This document shows positions 9,853 to 18,263 of a stretch of 44,427 nt of DNA, piece by piece. Origin of the DNA: a virus; IMG/VR virus record IMGVR_UViG_3300030061_001157, positions 1 through 44,427 of that record, one strand, 5' to 3'. The notes beneath the pieces were generated by a model. That model was not told the DNA's origin. It did no database searches and saw only the letters and a list, made by a program, of their open reading frames with translations. Every line of letters starts with the position of its first letter. Positions within the stretch are counted from its first letter, which is position 1. The translations under genes were made by a program, and so were the position numbers.

Positions 9853-12683
9853 TATGCAGGCATCACCCTGTCATCAATCTTTCCGGGCTGAATAGTCCTG
9901 CCTGTCTTAGCCATCCTGACATCATCCAACATTGTATCTAGTTTATCTGATCCAGCATCACTACTACCATCGCCAAGCGAAGCAACCACATCGGCAGGGA
10001 TTATGTATTCACCGGGAGATACAGCTACTGGCTGTTGATTTCCTATCATGCCCATAATCTCATCATCCATACCTCCACCCTGCCCCTCGATCATACCCTC
10101 TGTCTGGGCATCAGGAACTTGAGTCTGAAGCACTTTCTCTCTTAATTGCTGAAACGCTTCGTTTCCAAATACAGAAATAAACTCTTCTATAATTTCATCA
10201 GCATTCTCAGCATCACCAAGAATTGCATCAACAGTCATTTTAATAAGCTTGTCTAGTTGATCACGACCTATGTAGCCACCTTCAGCTTTTTCAATAACGC
10301 CTCGACCCATCAAGATATCTTCTTGAGTAATCTCTCCATCACCGCTTAGGTCAGGGAACTTACCACCATCAGCCATACCTTTGGCTCTTGCTTGGGCTGC
10401 TTTATCTGTTTCTGAGATAGGATAGTCTGTTGTATATCTTTCTCCATCAAACATAAAAGTATCTTCTCTTGCTTTTCTAGCTTCAGCAAAAGCCTTATTA
10501 AATCTTTCACGAATAGATTTTGACTCTGTAAACCTCGGCGTTGGCTCACCCCTTGATGGCTTTACTGTTGGCCCTAAATAAAATTCTCCGGGGTTTTGCC
10601 CAAAAAAGATTTCTGTATCTTCAGATATATTTACAGGAATGTCATAACCCTGCTTTCTAAGTAAATCAAATTTACCACCCTCAGCCATACCAAGGCTTCT
10701 AACGCCAGACATAATCCCTTTCTTAAGTTCATCCTTTTGGTTTTTTAATTTTTGCACTTCAACAAAATTTGAAAAATTTCTTTTAGATATACCGTTAACT
10801 GCTCCTCCAAATTTTTTTAACGAATCTATCTCTATTTCTATCATCCGTTTTTTATCGGAGTCTTTTGAGATTGGCAAAGAGTTTTCTAACTCAGTTATTT
10901 TATCTACAAGCTCCAAAGATTCTTGCATCCCCTGATCTACCCCATAAGGATAGCCAACGATATCATCACCAACTAAATCAAATTTACCACCCCCAGCCAT
11001 ACCTTGAGCAGCTAAAGCCCTAGCCCTAGATTCTTTTAAATCGTTTAGTTCTTTCAGTAACTCTGGCGGTGGATCTGTTGGAAAGACATTTCCTTTCATT
11101 GGAATATCTATCATTTTTGCTTTTTTACGAGGTCTTGTTATACGAGCTATTTCTCTTTCTAAAAGACGTATTCTCTCTGCAAATTCTTTGCTTAGAGGAT
11201 TCATTGGCCCAGTAGGGTCTTTTGAAGTTATCACGTCAAACATTTCATTCATGTTTTCATTTGTTGTTTGTTTGCCCATTTGGTCAAAAAATCTACCACC
11301 CTCAGCCATACCTACAATACCGCCAGAACTAGCAGCCAAACCTAAAGCAGCCGCTGCATCCTGTGCGCTGCCAGCAGGAGCGTCAAACATAGCATCTATT
11401 TCTGCGTAAGAAATTCCATTCTCTTGAGCGTAAGTGAGAGCTGATTTAATTTGTTCTTCTGAAAGAACAGTGCCAGTATTATAAATCTCAAGGCTCTCTT
11501 CCAACGGAGTCATTTTAGTTGCATTTTCTGCTGCTAGAGCTGTACCTACCGCACCTAATTTTCTTGGCTCATCACCCTTGCTTTTTTCGATGTCAGAAAG
11601 AAGTGTAATAATTTCAGACTCAGGAATATCGAAGTAAGCAGATATGTCTTGTGGAGAAACTTGACCAGCCCTATACAAGTCATAAACTTGATCAGCCTCT
11701 GATTGAGAATAATCCCCATCAACTTCTATGCCTTTTAATGGACTAGCAATTAAACCAGTCGATTCATCTATAATGGGAAGCTGGCGTGAATCAGTAGTAA
11801 CTGGAGCTGTAACCGGAGCTGTAACCGGAGCTGTCGCAGCACCAACATTAGCAGCAATGCCTTCAGCACCTTCTATATCGTTAAGAATACTTTGAACCTC
11901 ATCTTGAGGAATGCCAAAGTAATTGGCTATTCCTGTAGCGCCCATACGACCTGACTTATACAGGTCATAAACCTGTTGAGCTTCATCAGTGCTGTATTCT
12001 TGATCAACAGGAATGTCGCTAAAATATTGTTGTGCTAACGATGATCGAGACTGATCTAAAGGTATTCCAAAAATACGAGATATTTGCTCTGGACTAAACC
12101 CTTGTTGATCCGCTATGCCATAGTATTTCTGAATATCTTCTTCAGAAAGCGTATCAACATCAGGGTTAAATGTTCCCATACCATAAGTATCCTTGAGATA
12201 CCTATTATATGCGCCCATTGCATCTCCTCTGTTTAACTTAAGCTTGTCAGCTAAAGAATAGATGTCGTATTCGCCTGAAGCTATAAGTCCCATAGCATTA
12301 TCAACGTCAGCTTGAGTCAAGTTCTCTAACGTACCAACAGGCAAATTTCCAATATTTGGAACAGCAGGCGCTCCAGCAACGGGCGCTCCAGCAACGGGAG
12401 GTTGAGGGGCAGGAGTTCCAGTAACAGGAGGTGTTCCATAAACCCCCGGAAGAAGAGCTGCATAATCTTCGTACCTTGGGTCTCCAAAGTACAGATACTC
12501 TGGATCAAATCCGGGGCGATAACCCGGAGGGGCTTGATTCGCAGAATATTTTGCACCTGTTAAAATTTCTTGCTGTCTTCTAGCAGCTCCACGACCAAGA
12601 ACTTCTCCTACACCAAACCCGGCAGTGCCGAATCTCTCGTATGCTCCACTGCGGAACTCATCACCTTCTCTTCCATTTGACAT
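9852..12683 (-). CDS. 943-aa modular virion protein with helix-turn-helix-like repeats and GMAxGG spacers
   Basis: Starts at ATG 12683. Residues about 125-450 contain five diverged 35-45-residue helical units. The clearest pair shares QVYDLYxxG, about five residues, then IxxYFxIPxxE, a pattern like small HTH units. The middle holds tandem APVT units. Four copies of GMA-x-GG-K/R-F follow, with their Met at residues 459, 562, 666 and 770, so spaced 103, 104 and 104. After the last copy is a Ca-loop-like DLSGDGEITQEDIL. The C-terminus (SPGEYIIPADVVASLGDG) resembles endings I know from marine phage structural proteins. The role is probably structural or internal virion; no enzyme motif was seen. 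DNA binding by the HTH-like units is only a possibility. Confidence 0.85.
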   Translation of the reverse strand: MSNGREGDEFRSGAYERFGTAGFGVGEVLGRGAARRQQEILTGAKYSANQAPPGYRPGFDPEYLYFGDPRYEDYAALLPGVYGTPPVTGTPAPQPPVAGAPVAGAPAVPNIGNLPVGTLENLTQADVDNAMGLIASGEYDIYSLADKLKLNRGDAMGAYNRYLKDTYGMGTFNPDVDTLSEEDIQKYYGIADQQGFSPEQISRIFGIPLDQSRSSLAQQYFSDIPVDQEYSTDEAQQVYDLYKSGRMGATGIANYFGIPQDEVQSILNDIEGAEGIAANVGAATAPVTAPVTAPVTTDSRQLPIIDESTGLIASPLKGIEVDGDYSQSEADQVYDLYRAGQVSPQDISAYFDIPESEIITLLSDIEKSKGDEPRKLGAVGTALAAENATKMTPLEESLEIYNTGTVLSEEQIKSALTYAQENGISYAEIDAMFDAPAGSAQDAAAALGLAASSGGIVGMAEGGRFFDQMGKQTTNENMNEMFDVITSKDPTGPMNPLSKEFAERIRLLEREIARITRPRKKAKMIDIPMKGNVFPTDPPPELLKELNDLKESRARALAAQGMAGGGKFDLVGDDIVGYPYGVDQGMQESLELVDKITELENSLPISKDSDKKRMIEIEIDSLKKFGGAVNGISKRNFSNFVEVQKLKNQKDELKKGIMSGVRSLGMAEGGKFDLLRKQGYDIPVNISEDTEIFFGQNPGEFYLGPTVKPSRGEPTPRFTESKSIRERFNKAFAEARKAREDTFMFDGERYTTDYPISETDKAAQARAKGMADGGKFPDLSGDGEITQEDILMGRGVIEKAEGGYIGRDQLDKLIKMTVDAILGDAENADEIIEEFISVFGNEAFQQLREKVLQTQVPDAQTEGMIEGQGGGMDDEIMGMIGNQQPVAVSPGEYIIPADVVASLGDGSSDAGSDKLDTMLDDVRMAKTGRTIQPGKIDDRVMPA

Positions 12684-12695
12684 AATAAAATCCTA

Positions 12696-13577
12696 TCAGC
12701 TAAACGCGCTTAGTCCGGGCTTATTAAATACTCCGGCAAAAGGGTTATTTGGTTGAGCAAATTGCGCCGCTCCAGACAGGACACCTCTATCCATCTCCCG
12801 TCTTCTTTTTCTCTTTGCTTCCTGCTCTTTACCTAAAGCATTCTGTATTTCCATAGCTTCCATCTGAGCTAGATTACCAGCACCAATCGCAGTGGGCAGT
12901 ATGGCTTCAGGTTTCATAAAAGCTTCTAATCCAGCCTCTGCGCCTTCTCTAGTAAAGACGGAGCCTATTTGTTTTGTAGGGCTAACGCCCAGCCTTGCTG
13001 TATCTAGTTTTGATTGAGCCGAAGCAAGAGTGTTTCTTGCGGTAACTTCAGCCGCTTGCTCTGGAGTAATGTTTGCCATCATAAGACCCGGAGACTGTGC
13101 CTGAGTGCCTAAAGTCTTAGTAGCATCAGCAAGCCCAGACTCAGCAGCAGCGACCTTCCCAATCTCAGGTTCTAAATTCACCGCATCACTAGCAGCACCC
13201 AAGGCTTTGCCCATACCGAAGCTTGTAAGGCCAGCCAATATGCCTTTCTCAAGATCACCTTCTGCAATACCAGTAATCAAACCAGACGTTGCAGCAGTCG
13301 TTAAACCCGGAGCAGCAGCCGCCGCCGCACCAAGACCACCAAGCCCAACCTTAGTCAACGCAGCAGGTAAAAGCTTTGCAATAAATGGGGCTAGAAAGGG
13401 GAGGAAGGCTTCTGGCTGACCAGTGACGGGGTTGGTTGTTAATTGTCCTGTAGGAGATAGGGCTGCTATTCCTTGAACCTCAGCAGGGTTCATGTGAACT
13501 AGCATTGAATCGCCGTATCTGCCGTATTTTGCTAGATCATTTGCATTCGCCTGTAACGGCGGCATCATGTTGTTCAT
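12696..13577 (-). CDS. 293-aa putative virion protein with hydrophobic Ala/Gly segment
   Basis: Begins at ATG 13577, overlapping the upstream stop (TAATG). Residues about 60-125 are strongly Ala/Gly/Leu-rich (GLGGLGAAAAAAPGLTTAAT), consistent with a membrane-interacting or amphipathic segment. A helical Ala/Glu-rich middle and a basic KRKRRREMDRG stretch near residues 255-265 follow. Its position in the run of large non-enzymatic genes after the tail genes suggests an internal or ejected virion protein. I do not recognise a named family. Confidence 0.82.
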   Translation of the reverse strand: MNNMMPPLQANANDLAKYGRYGDSMLVHMNPAEVQGIAALSPTGQLTTNPVTGQPEAFLPFLAPFIAKLLPAALTKVGLGGLGAAAAAAPGLTTAATSGLITGIAEGDLEKGILAGLTSFGMGKALGAASDAVNLEPEIGKVAAAESGLADATKTLGTQAQSPGLMMANITPEQAAEVTARNTLASAQSKLDTARLGVSPTKQIGSVFTREGAEAGLEAFMKPEAILPTAIGAGNLAQMEAMEIQNALGKEQEAKRKRRREMDRGVLSGAAQFAQPNNPFAGVFNKPGLSAFS

Positions 13578-13906
13578 TAACTTGTCTCCACACCAAATAC
13601 ACTAAAGCTAACATCGGTAGAACTAGAGTAAACTTTCATAACATCGCCTTGCCCTAAAGTTATACCTATTACAGCAGTCAATGTGTCATTAGCACTTAGT
13701 TGCTTATCATAATATAAAAACTGTTTGTTATCTGCACCCGCATTATTGACATGAATACTAAGTCTAAATGTCGGAGTAGAACCACTACGATTACACGCCA
13801 CAAAAGAACTTATTGTTGTGACAGTCAGATCAGGAACTGTATACAAAACCTCAGTGGTAGTCGCAGCAGCATCAAGCTGACCAAGGACTTTTATAACGTC
13901 TGTCAT
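13577..13906 (-). CDS. 109-aa beta-rich tail-associated protein
   Basis: Encodes a 109-residue protein with alternating polar and hydrophobic strands (VLYTVPDLTVTTISSFVACN; TAVIGITLGQGDVMKVYS), as in small beta-sandwich virion proteins. ATG 13906 overlaps the upstream stop by four bases, and its own stop overlaps the next ATG, so it is tightly coupled in the tail operon. Proteins of this look are frequent in marine phage tail clusters. A tail or fibre accessory role is inference. Confidence 0.8.
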   Translation of the reverse strand: MTDVIKVLGQLDAAATTTEVLYTVPDLTVTTISSFVACNRSGSTPTFRLSIHVNNAGADNKQFLYYDKQLSANDTLTAVIGITLGQGDVMKVYSSSTDVSFSVFGVETS

Positions 13907-14100
13907 TTCGCGCCCATAAACATAAAATGATATTTGCGTATGGCAAGGGAAGCATCTTTGTCAGTCTTGTCAGCGACAACATTTAAGGTATCTTGAACTT
14001 CTCTAAAGGATCTTTCTACTGTCCTTCGATTTGTAAGTTCGTTGTTGTAGTCGTATTCCAGCGGAGCAATAGGAAGCACTATTGATCTTTGTTCAGCCAT
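13903..14100 (-). CDS. 65-aa conserved-type phage protein
   Basis: A 65-residue protein whose ATG at 14100 overlaps the stop of the gp10-like tail gene by one base. It is charged, with one likely helix (RRTVERSFREVQDTLNVVAD) and no membrane segment. Similar tiny proteins sit next to the tail needle-base gene in related marine phages, from memory. It could be a connector or chaperone for the tail gene. No motif allows a firmer call. Confidence 0.75.
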   Translation of the reverse strand: MAEQRSIVLPIAPLEYDYNNELTNRRTVERSFREVQDTLNVVADKTDKDASLAIRKYHFMFMGAK

Positions 14101-15947
14101 TACCTTCTCCCGTCAGACCTAAGATCAAACCTAAGATCACCAAGAGTCCAGCCGTAACCAGTCCCGGTGCTTTGTATTCTAATTATAGTCTCTCTTGCTC
14201 TAGCTCGTATAAAAGTTTGTTTGGTGCTTGATGTAACAGTAGAAGATGACAGCGTTTGTGAATCTTCTAGGGGATAATCTTTACCCTTAATTGTAATATC
14301 CATAGCTGCGGATGCTGCTGTCCCACGAAACTCAAAGTCAGGAATCATGCGAGACATAAACATGAACTGATCACCATCGCTAAGTTCTATTCCGCCGGAC
14401 TCAATATACGAGTTCATAGCTTCGCCATCAGCATCAAACCCTCTTTCATGAAAGTAGAGATAGTTTGCATTGGCGCTAGTATTTTCTGCCGCAATTGGAA
14501 AGTTTCTGGTATTAGCAGGAATCCACGCACCCCTATCCAAAGTACCTACAGACCACGAATCCTCTTTAAAATTGTATGTCACATAGTTCGTGCATTCCGT
14601 ATCTCCAGAACCTATCGGGTAAAACCAAGTTATTTCTGAAAAATCTACACTAGTTGTGGCAAACACTTTAAATATTTGCTCTTGATTTATATTGCTAAAT
14701 ACATAATCAAGAACAGAACAAGTGATTCTCTGAATAGCTCCGTTATAAACATAGAAGCCACCACGATCCATAAAGTAAACAACATCTCCCGCACTAGTCG
14801 CAGCCTTCGGAGAGACCATAGAGAATCCTTCACTTACCAGAGAAAACTGGTATGTAAATGGAGACCCAGAAAAACGCATTGAATGAATGCTGTTATCCGT
14901 AAATATTAATATCTCTTGCCTAGTCTTAACTGCTCCCATAATGAAAGAGCCAGCAGGAAGAGAAACTCCGCCCGAAGTGTTTGTTGCAGTTGGAGTCCAG
15001 TCAAAAGGATTTTCTTGATCAGACCACCTAACAAAAAGAGGATCTAATGTTGAAGAACCTATAGCATTTGTTCCAAAAGCTATGACATGTCTGTCTGTAT
15101 CAGAGACCATTATTTGAAGAGATAAGATTGGACAGTTTGATGCAGCGCCGTTACTTGCTAGGGTAGCAGCTCTGACTGCAAGTCCTGAGCTTTCATCCCA
15201 GTAAAATATGTCTCCACCTCTAGGATTTATTATAAGGTCATCGCCAAAAGTATCTTCACTATACAGTCTTAACTGATTGCCAGAGCTTATAGCAGTGGAG
15301 CCACCCCACGCAGACGAACCCCAAGTTCCCGCACCATATCCAGTAGAAGGAACAAAAGTATTAAGACCTATATTTATCTGATAAGCCCCAACAACTGAAC
15401 TCCCGCCATTGCCCGTGTCAGATGCATTAGCTAGAACCTCGGTTCCTCCAGTATCCTTTGCCTCTATCGTATATGAATTACCATCTATGATAGTCGCTAC
15501 CTGATATTCTTGATTAAGAACAGTAGCCGTAATGTTGCCGCCCAAACTAACAGCGCCAGAGTATGTAACAAAATCGCCTTGCTGCGAACCGTGACCAGTA
15601 TCCGCAACAGTAAGGGTTGCATCTCCGTTTGATGCGGAGAATGTAACATCACCCGCAGAAGTGGTCTCTCTAATAGGAGTTATATCGTAGTAAGCATCTC
15701 CACTATTTATATAATACTTTAGAGTAGTACCAAGACCTAAATAGTCTGTGGCAGCCGCAGCCTTCCAGTCGTGGATAGATCTGCATATTCCAAGGAATGT
15801 GTTAGATGAGTATTTCTGCCACCCACCTATCTGCTCTGGACGGCCTTTACGAAATCTAATTTTGTCTGAATCATACCACCCGCTATCAGCGGTGTATTTT
15901 GTGCCTTCTTTATTTACACCCGGAGCAAACTTATATTTTACCAACAT
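14100..15947 (-). CDS. P22 gp10-like tail/DNA-stabilisation protein
   Basis: A 615-residue beta-rich protein. It opens with a conserved-looking MLVKYKFAPGVNKEGTKY and a WYDSDKIRFRKGRPEQIGGW segment, which I associate with phage head-closure/tail-needle-base proteins of the P22 gp10 type. The body resembles a propeller, with repeated blades around residues 255-480, such as FTDNSIHSMRFSG followed by YFMDRGGFYVYNG. In P22 the homologue closes the portal after packaging and holds the needle. The start at ATG 15947 overlaps the SNase-like gene by 17 bases. The fold assignment is from sequence texture only. Confidence 0.8.
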   Translation of the reverse strand: MLVKYKFAPGVNKEGTKYTADSGWYDSDKIRFRKGRPEQIGGWQKYSSNTFLGICRSIHDWKAAAATDYLGLGTTLKYYINSGDAYYDITPIRETTSAGDVTFSASNGDATLTVADTGHGSQQGDFVTYSGAVSLGGNITATVLNQEYQVATIIDGNSYTIEAKDTGGTEVLANASDTGNGGSSVVGAYQINIGLNTFVPSTGYGAGTWGSSAWGGSTAISSGNQLRLYSEDTFGDDLIINPRGGDIFYWDESSGLAVRAATLASNGAASNCPILSLQIMVSDTDRHVIAFGTNAIGSSTLDPLFVRWSDQENPFDWTPTATNTSGGVSLPAGSFIMGAVKTRQEILIFTDNSIHSMRFSGSPFTYQFSLVSEGFSMVSPKAATSAGDVVYFMDRGGFYVYNGAIQRITCSVLDYVFSNINQEQIFKVFATTSVDFSEITWFYPIGSGDTECTNYVTYNFKEDSWSVGTLDRGAWIPANTRNFPIAAENTSANANYLYFHERGFDADGEAMNSYIESGGIELSDGDQFMFMSRMIPDFEFRGTAASAAMDITIKGKDYPLEDSQTLSSSTVTSSTKQTFIRARARETIIRIQSTGTGYGWTLGDLRFDLRSDGRR

Positions 15948-16365
15948 CTAAATTTACCTTTAACCTATTTGATAAGTGAGCTGCCTTTATCTCTTTTTTG
16001 TTCTGACCTTCGTATTCGACCGCATGATAATTCTTGATAAGCTCTTTGCACAACCACTTACTACCTACCTTAATGTCAGCTAACCATCTTCCGTACTTGC
16101 CTTTCTTGTAAGTTCTAAGAGTAACCTCAGTACCTACCGGGGAGAACGCTTGGACAAATGCTTTCGCTGCGAGTCCGTAACGCTTTTCTTCCAAGTCTCT
16201 AGTGCGAGATTCTGGAGTGTCAACTCCATTAAGGCGCAAACAAATACCCCGCCCAGTATCACCACGATTAACAACCCCAAAACCCAAATTGATGTCAGTA
16301 ACATACATTGTGTCTCCGTCTACAATTTTAGATACGGTAGCAGTAAAGATGTACGGATTAGACAT
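15931..16365 (-). CDS. staphylococcal-nuclease-like (SNase) endonuclease
   Basis: A 144-residue protein matching the thermonuclease fold. It has KIVDGDT (residues 13-19), LRLNGVDTPES (43-53) and KYGRWLADI (90-98). By alignment with staphylococcal nuclease the catalytic set is complete: D18, R44, D49, E52 and R93. Such enzymes cut DNA or RNA with Ca2+ to 3'-phosphate ends. There is no signal peptide, so it acts in the cytoplasm or in the virion. It sits between the lysozyme and a tail gene with short overlaps. It may degrade host DNA late in infection or cell-released DNA; the sequence does not distinguish these. Confidence 0.9.
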   Translation of the reverse strand: MSNPYIFTATVSKIVDGDTMYVTDINLGFGVVNRGDTGRGICLRLNGVDTPESRTRDLEEKRYGLAAKAFVQAFSPVGTEVTLRTYKKGKYGRWLADIKVGSKWLCKELIKNYHAVEYEGQNKKEIKAAHLSNRLKVNLDVGKI

Positions 16366-16780
16366 ACGAGCCTTGTCTTAAAATATCTGTTAGCTCCAAA
16401 GAACGCCCACCAACCTGTCTACTCCATTTGCTATCAAGAAATTCAGTTGCAGCAAGGTCATAATCTCCAGCCTCCATAGCAGCAATAGCTTTCTTAAAAA
16501 GCCTAAACCTTGTAGCGCCAAGATTTAAAAAGATATTAATGATTGCCTCTTGTCTTGGCTCAGATTCTATCTTCCCAAACCACGTGTATTCTGAACTCAA
16601 TTCTTTTATGCACCTCAGAATGTCGTTAGACAAAAGATAATCTATCTCTTCCATTGTTAAACCAATGCCTGTCTTAGAGATGTTTCTTCCAACGCCTATA
16701 TGCTCAAGCCCGTTTATATCTTTGTAAACGTGAGTCTTAACACCTTCATGCCTTTTTAATTGTTCTATTAGTTTGTCCAT
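16358..16780 (-). CDS. GH24 (T4-type) lysozyme with His at the usual catalytic Thr
   Basis: I chose ATG 16780 rather than the upstream 16813, because the shorter 140-residue form begins MDKLIEQLKRHEG and avoids a long overlap with the holin-like gene. The T4-lysozyme pattern is clear: E12 in RHEG, D21 in VYKDINGLEHIGVGRN, then a helical C-lobe with TEFLDSKWSRQVGGRS. In T4 lysozyme the third active-site residue is Thr26 (GYYTIG). Here the aligned residue is His27 (GLEHIG). The enzyme should cleave the N-acetylmuramic acid / N-acetylglucosamine bond in peptidoglycan. No export signal is present, so it needs the holin next door. Confidence 0.9.
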   Translation of the reverse strand: MDKLIEQLKRHEGVKTHVYKDINGLEHIGVGRNISKTGIGLTMEEIDYLLSNDILRCIKELSSEYTWFGKIESEPRQEAIINIFLNLGATRFRLFKKAIAAMEAGDYDLAATEFLDSKWSRQVGGRSLELTDILRQGSYV

Positions 16781-16785
16781 TTTAT

Positions 16786-17256
16786 TCACTTTGTACTTGA
16801 GCCAGAGAACCAAAAAGCCGCCATAGTCCCCAGAATACCGCTCAGTTGGCCCAGCACCAACGAGATAATAGTCTCGTCATTTTGATCGTGGGGCATTATT
16901 GTTACTGTCAATACATACGCTCCATACAACAGTAACGCCAACACTCCAAAAACCTTTGGTGTCCAGTCATCTTTAAAAGTCTCTCTGGCATGTTTTCTGT
17001 CTTCTACTTCAACTTTAAAACTGTCTAAATCTATTTCCATTTCTTTAATTTTATTTTTAAAATCTTTATCAGCTTCTTTAATCATTACTGCTTTATCAGG
17101 CTCACGCTCAACAAGGTCTTCTATTTCATTAGCCGTTGCTGTATCTGGTAAACCTAATTTCTTGGCTACCATCTTGACAGCCATACCAGAAAGAGGCCCA
17201 CCAGCCGCATTAGCTATGGTTGGGGCGAGTGATTTGAGCAGTCCACCTAGCTTCAT
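16786..17256 (-). CDS. holin-like membrane protein
   Basis: A 156-residue protein with a weakly hydrophobic N-terminal segment (residues 1-30), a long charged middle (about 45-95), and two clear membrane spans near the C-terminus (PKVFGVLALLLYGAYVLTVT and a second ending GILGTMAAFWF). It lies directly upstream of the lysozyme in transcription order, where holins normally are. The architecture resembles the 'three-TM' phage holin family, though the first segment here is marginal. Expected role: timed permeabilisation of the inner membrane to release lysozyme. Confidence 0.78.
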   Translation of the reverse strand: MKLGGLLKSLAPTIANAAGGPLSGMAVKMVAKKLGLPDTATANEIEDLVEREPDKAVMIKEADKDFKNKIKEMEIDLDSFKVEVEDRKHARETFKDDWTPKVFGVLALLLYGAYVLTVTIMPHDQNDETIISLVLGQLSGILGTMAAFWFSGSSTK

Positions 17257-17299
17257 TGTAGTAACAAATACACTTTTATAAGCGCCTCTAGTTCGTTAA

Positions 17300-17521
17300 T
17301 TACTTTTTTTCTGTATCTTCCTCTACGATAGTATCTATCGTGTCGCATACGTCAGGTACACTTATTCCTGTAGTGACCTCAGTAGCTACGCGACCTACAG
17401 CACGTACTCCTTTGTAAATTCCTGAGCAGTATAATTCCTTATTGGCTATCATATCTTCAGATACGGTACAACCTGTCAACACAAAAACCAGACTAACTAG
17501 CAGTCGGAAAATCAATTTCAT
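17300..17521 (-). CDS. small lipoprotein beside the lysis genes (possible spanin)
   Basis: A 73-residue protein with a classical type II signal: positive start MKLIFR, hydrophobic core LLVSLVFV, lipobox LTGC with C18. The mature part is acidic, with Cys at 32 and 59. The start at ATG 17521 has a GAGG site and overlaps the lipase stop by 29 bases. Small lipoproteins in lysis cassettes are often outer-membrane spanin subunits (Rz1-like). The mature part is not Pro-rich, however, and no Rz partner is obvious unless the membrane protein at 18263-18751 serves. Lipoprotein: confident. Spanin: speculative. Confidence 0.8.
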   Translation of the reverse strand: MKLIFRLLVSLVFVLTGCTVSEDMIANKELYCSGIYKGVRAVGRVATEVTTGISVPDVCDTIDTIVEEDTEKK

Positions 17522-18263
17522 CTTCTATCCTCTTTAGCTCTATGCGTTCTTTTTTACTTAAAGGAATTACTTTGTTTTCTTCTTGTTCTTGCTCTTCTAA
17601 AAATTCTTTTAAATTTTCTTTGTAACCTTCCATCATGTGATCTGTTATACGATCTTTTAATCCGCCTCGGTCAATCTTCCTATAAGGCTTAGTAGGATTT
17701 ACTACATTCGTGCCATCGTTAGAAAAGTACAGCATTGTTTGCGATTTACTAGGGCCGTAGCACAGGCGTGGTATTCTGGCAATCAAATCTGATCCCTGTA
17801 CGCAAGAGATCTGGTTATCTAAAACCATTGGTTTCTTAAAACCTTTGAAAAATACATTTGGTTTACCAAAGGTAACTAAGTTTATGTTCTCGTGTTTGCC
17901 ATTCAACATAGAGGCAGATAACTCTGCTAACGCTCCACCAAGACTATGCCCACAGATTAACGTGCGCTTCTTAGGGTCTATGTGTTCTTTGACTTTCTTC
18001 CATACAGACTTGTGTGCCAAAGCAAAACCACCGTGACATAGTCTCCCCGCATAAGGAACAGGTATAATATTAAGGTCTGTTAAAATATCTAGCTTCTGTC
18101 CGGTTCCTCGAAACGCTATGATATCTATAGACTTTCTTTTAGCTATATATACTGTGGTAGATGTCCACTTATTTTCTATTTTAATCGCGTCTTTATTGCT
18201 ATCACGATATGCCTTCATACTCCAAGAGCAAGCCATATTCAATAAAACTGGATCTAATTTCAT
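17493..18263 (-). CDS. class 3 (alpha/beta-hydrolase) lipase
   Basis: A 256-residue protein with the Lipase_3 signature. It has the oxyanion-hole strand IIAFRGTG (48-55), the nucleophile elbow GHSLGGA with S107, candidate acid D159 in GSDLIARIP, and candidate H209 in ITDHMMEGY. The C-terminal 40 residues are highly charged. No signal peptide is seen. The family hydrolyses acylglycerol or phospholipid esters. Its place immediately before the lipoprotein, holin and lysozyme suggests membrane lipid attack during lysis, or lipid use at entry. Stop and start overlap both neighbours. Confidence 0.9.
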   Translation of the reverse strand: MKLDPVLLNMACSWSMKAYRDSNKDAIKIENKWTSTTVYIAKRKSIDIIAFRGTGQKLDILTDLNIIPVPYAGRLCHGGFALAHKSVWKKVKEHIDPKKRTLICGHSLGGALAELSASMLNGKHENINLVTFGKPNVFFKGFKKPMVLDNQISCVQGSDLIARIPRLCYGPSKSQTMLYFSNDGTNVVNPTKPYRKIDRGGLKDRITDHMMEGYKENLKEFLEEQEQEENKVIPLSKKERIELKRIEDEIDFPTAS

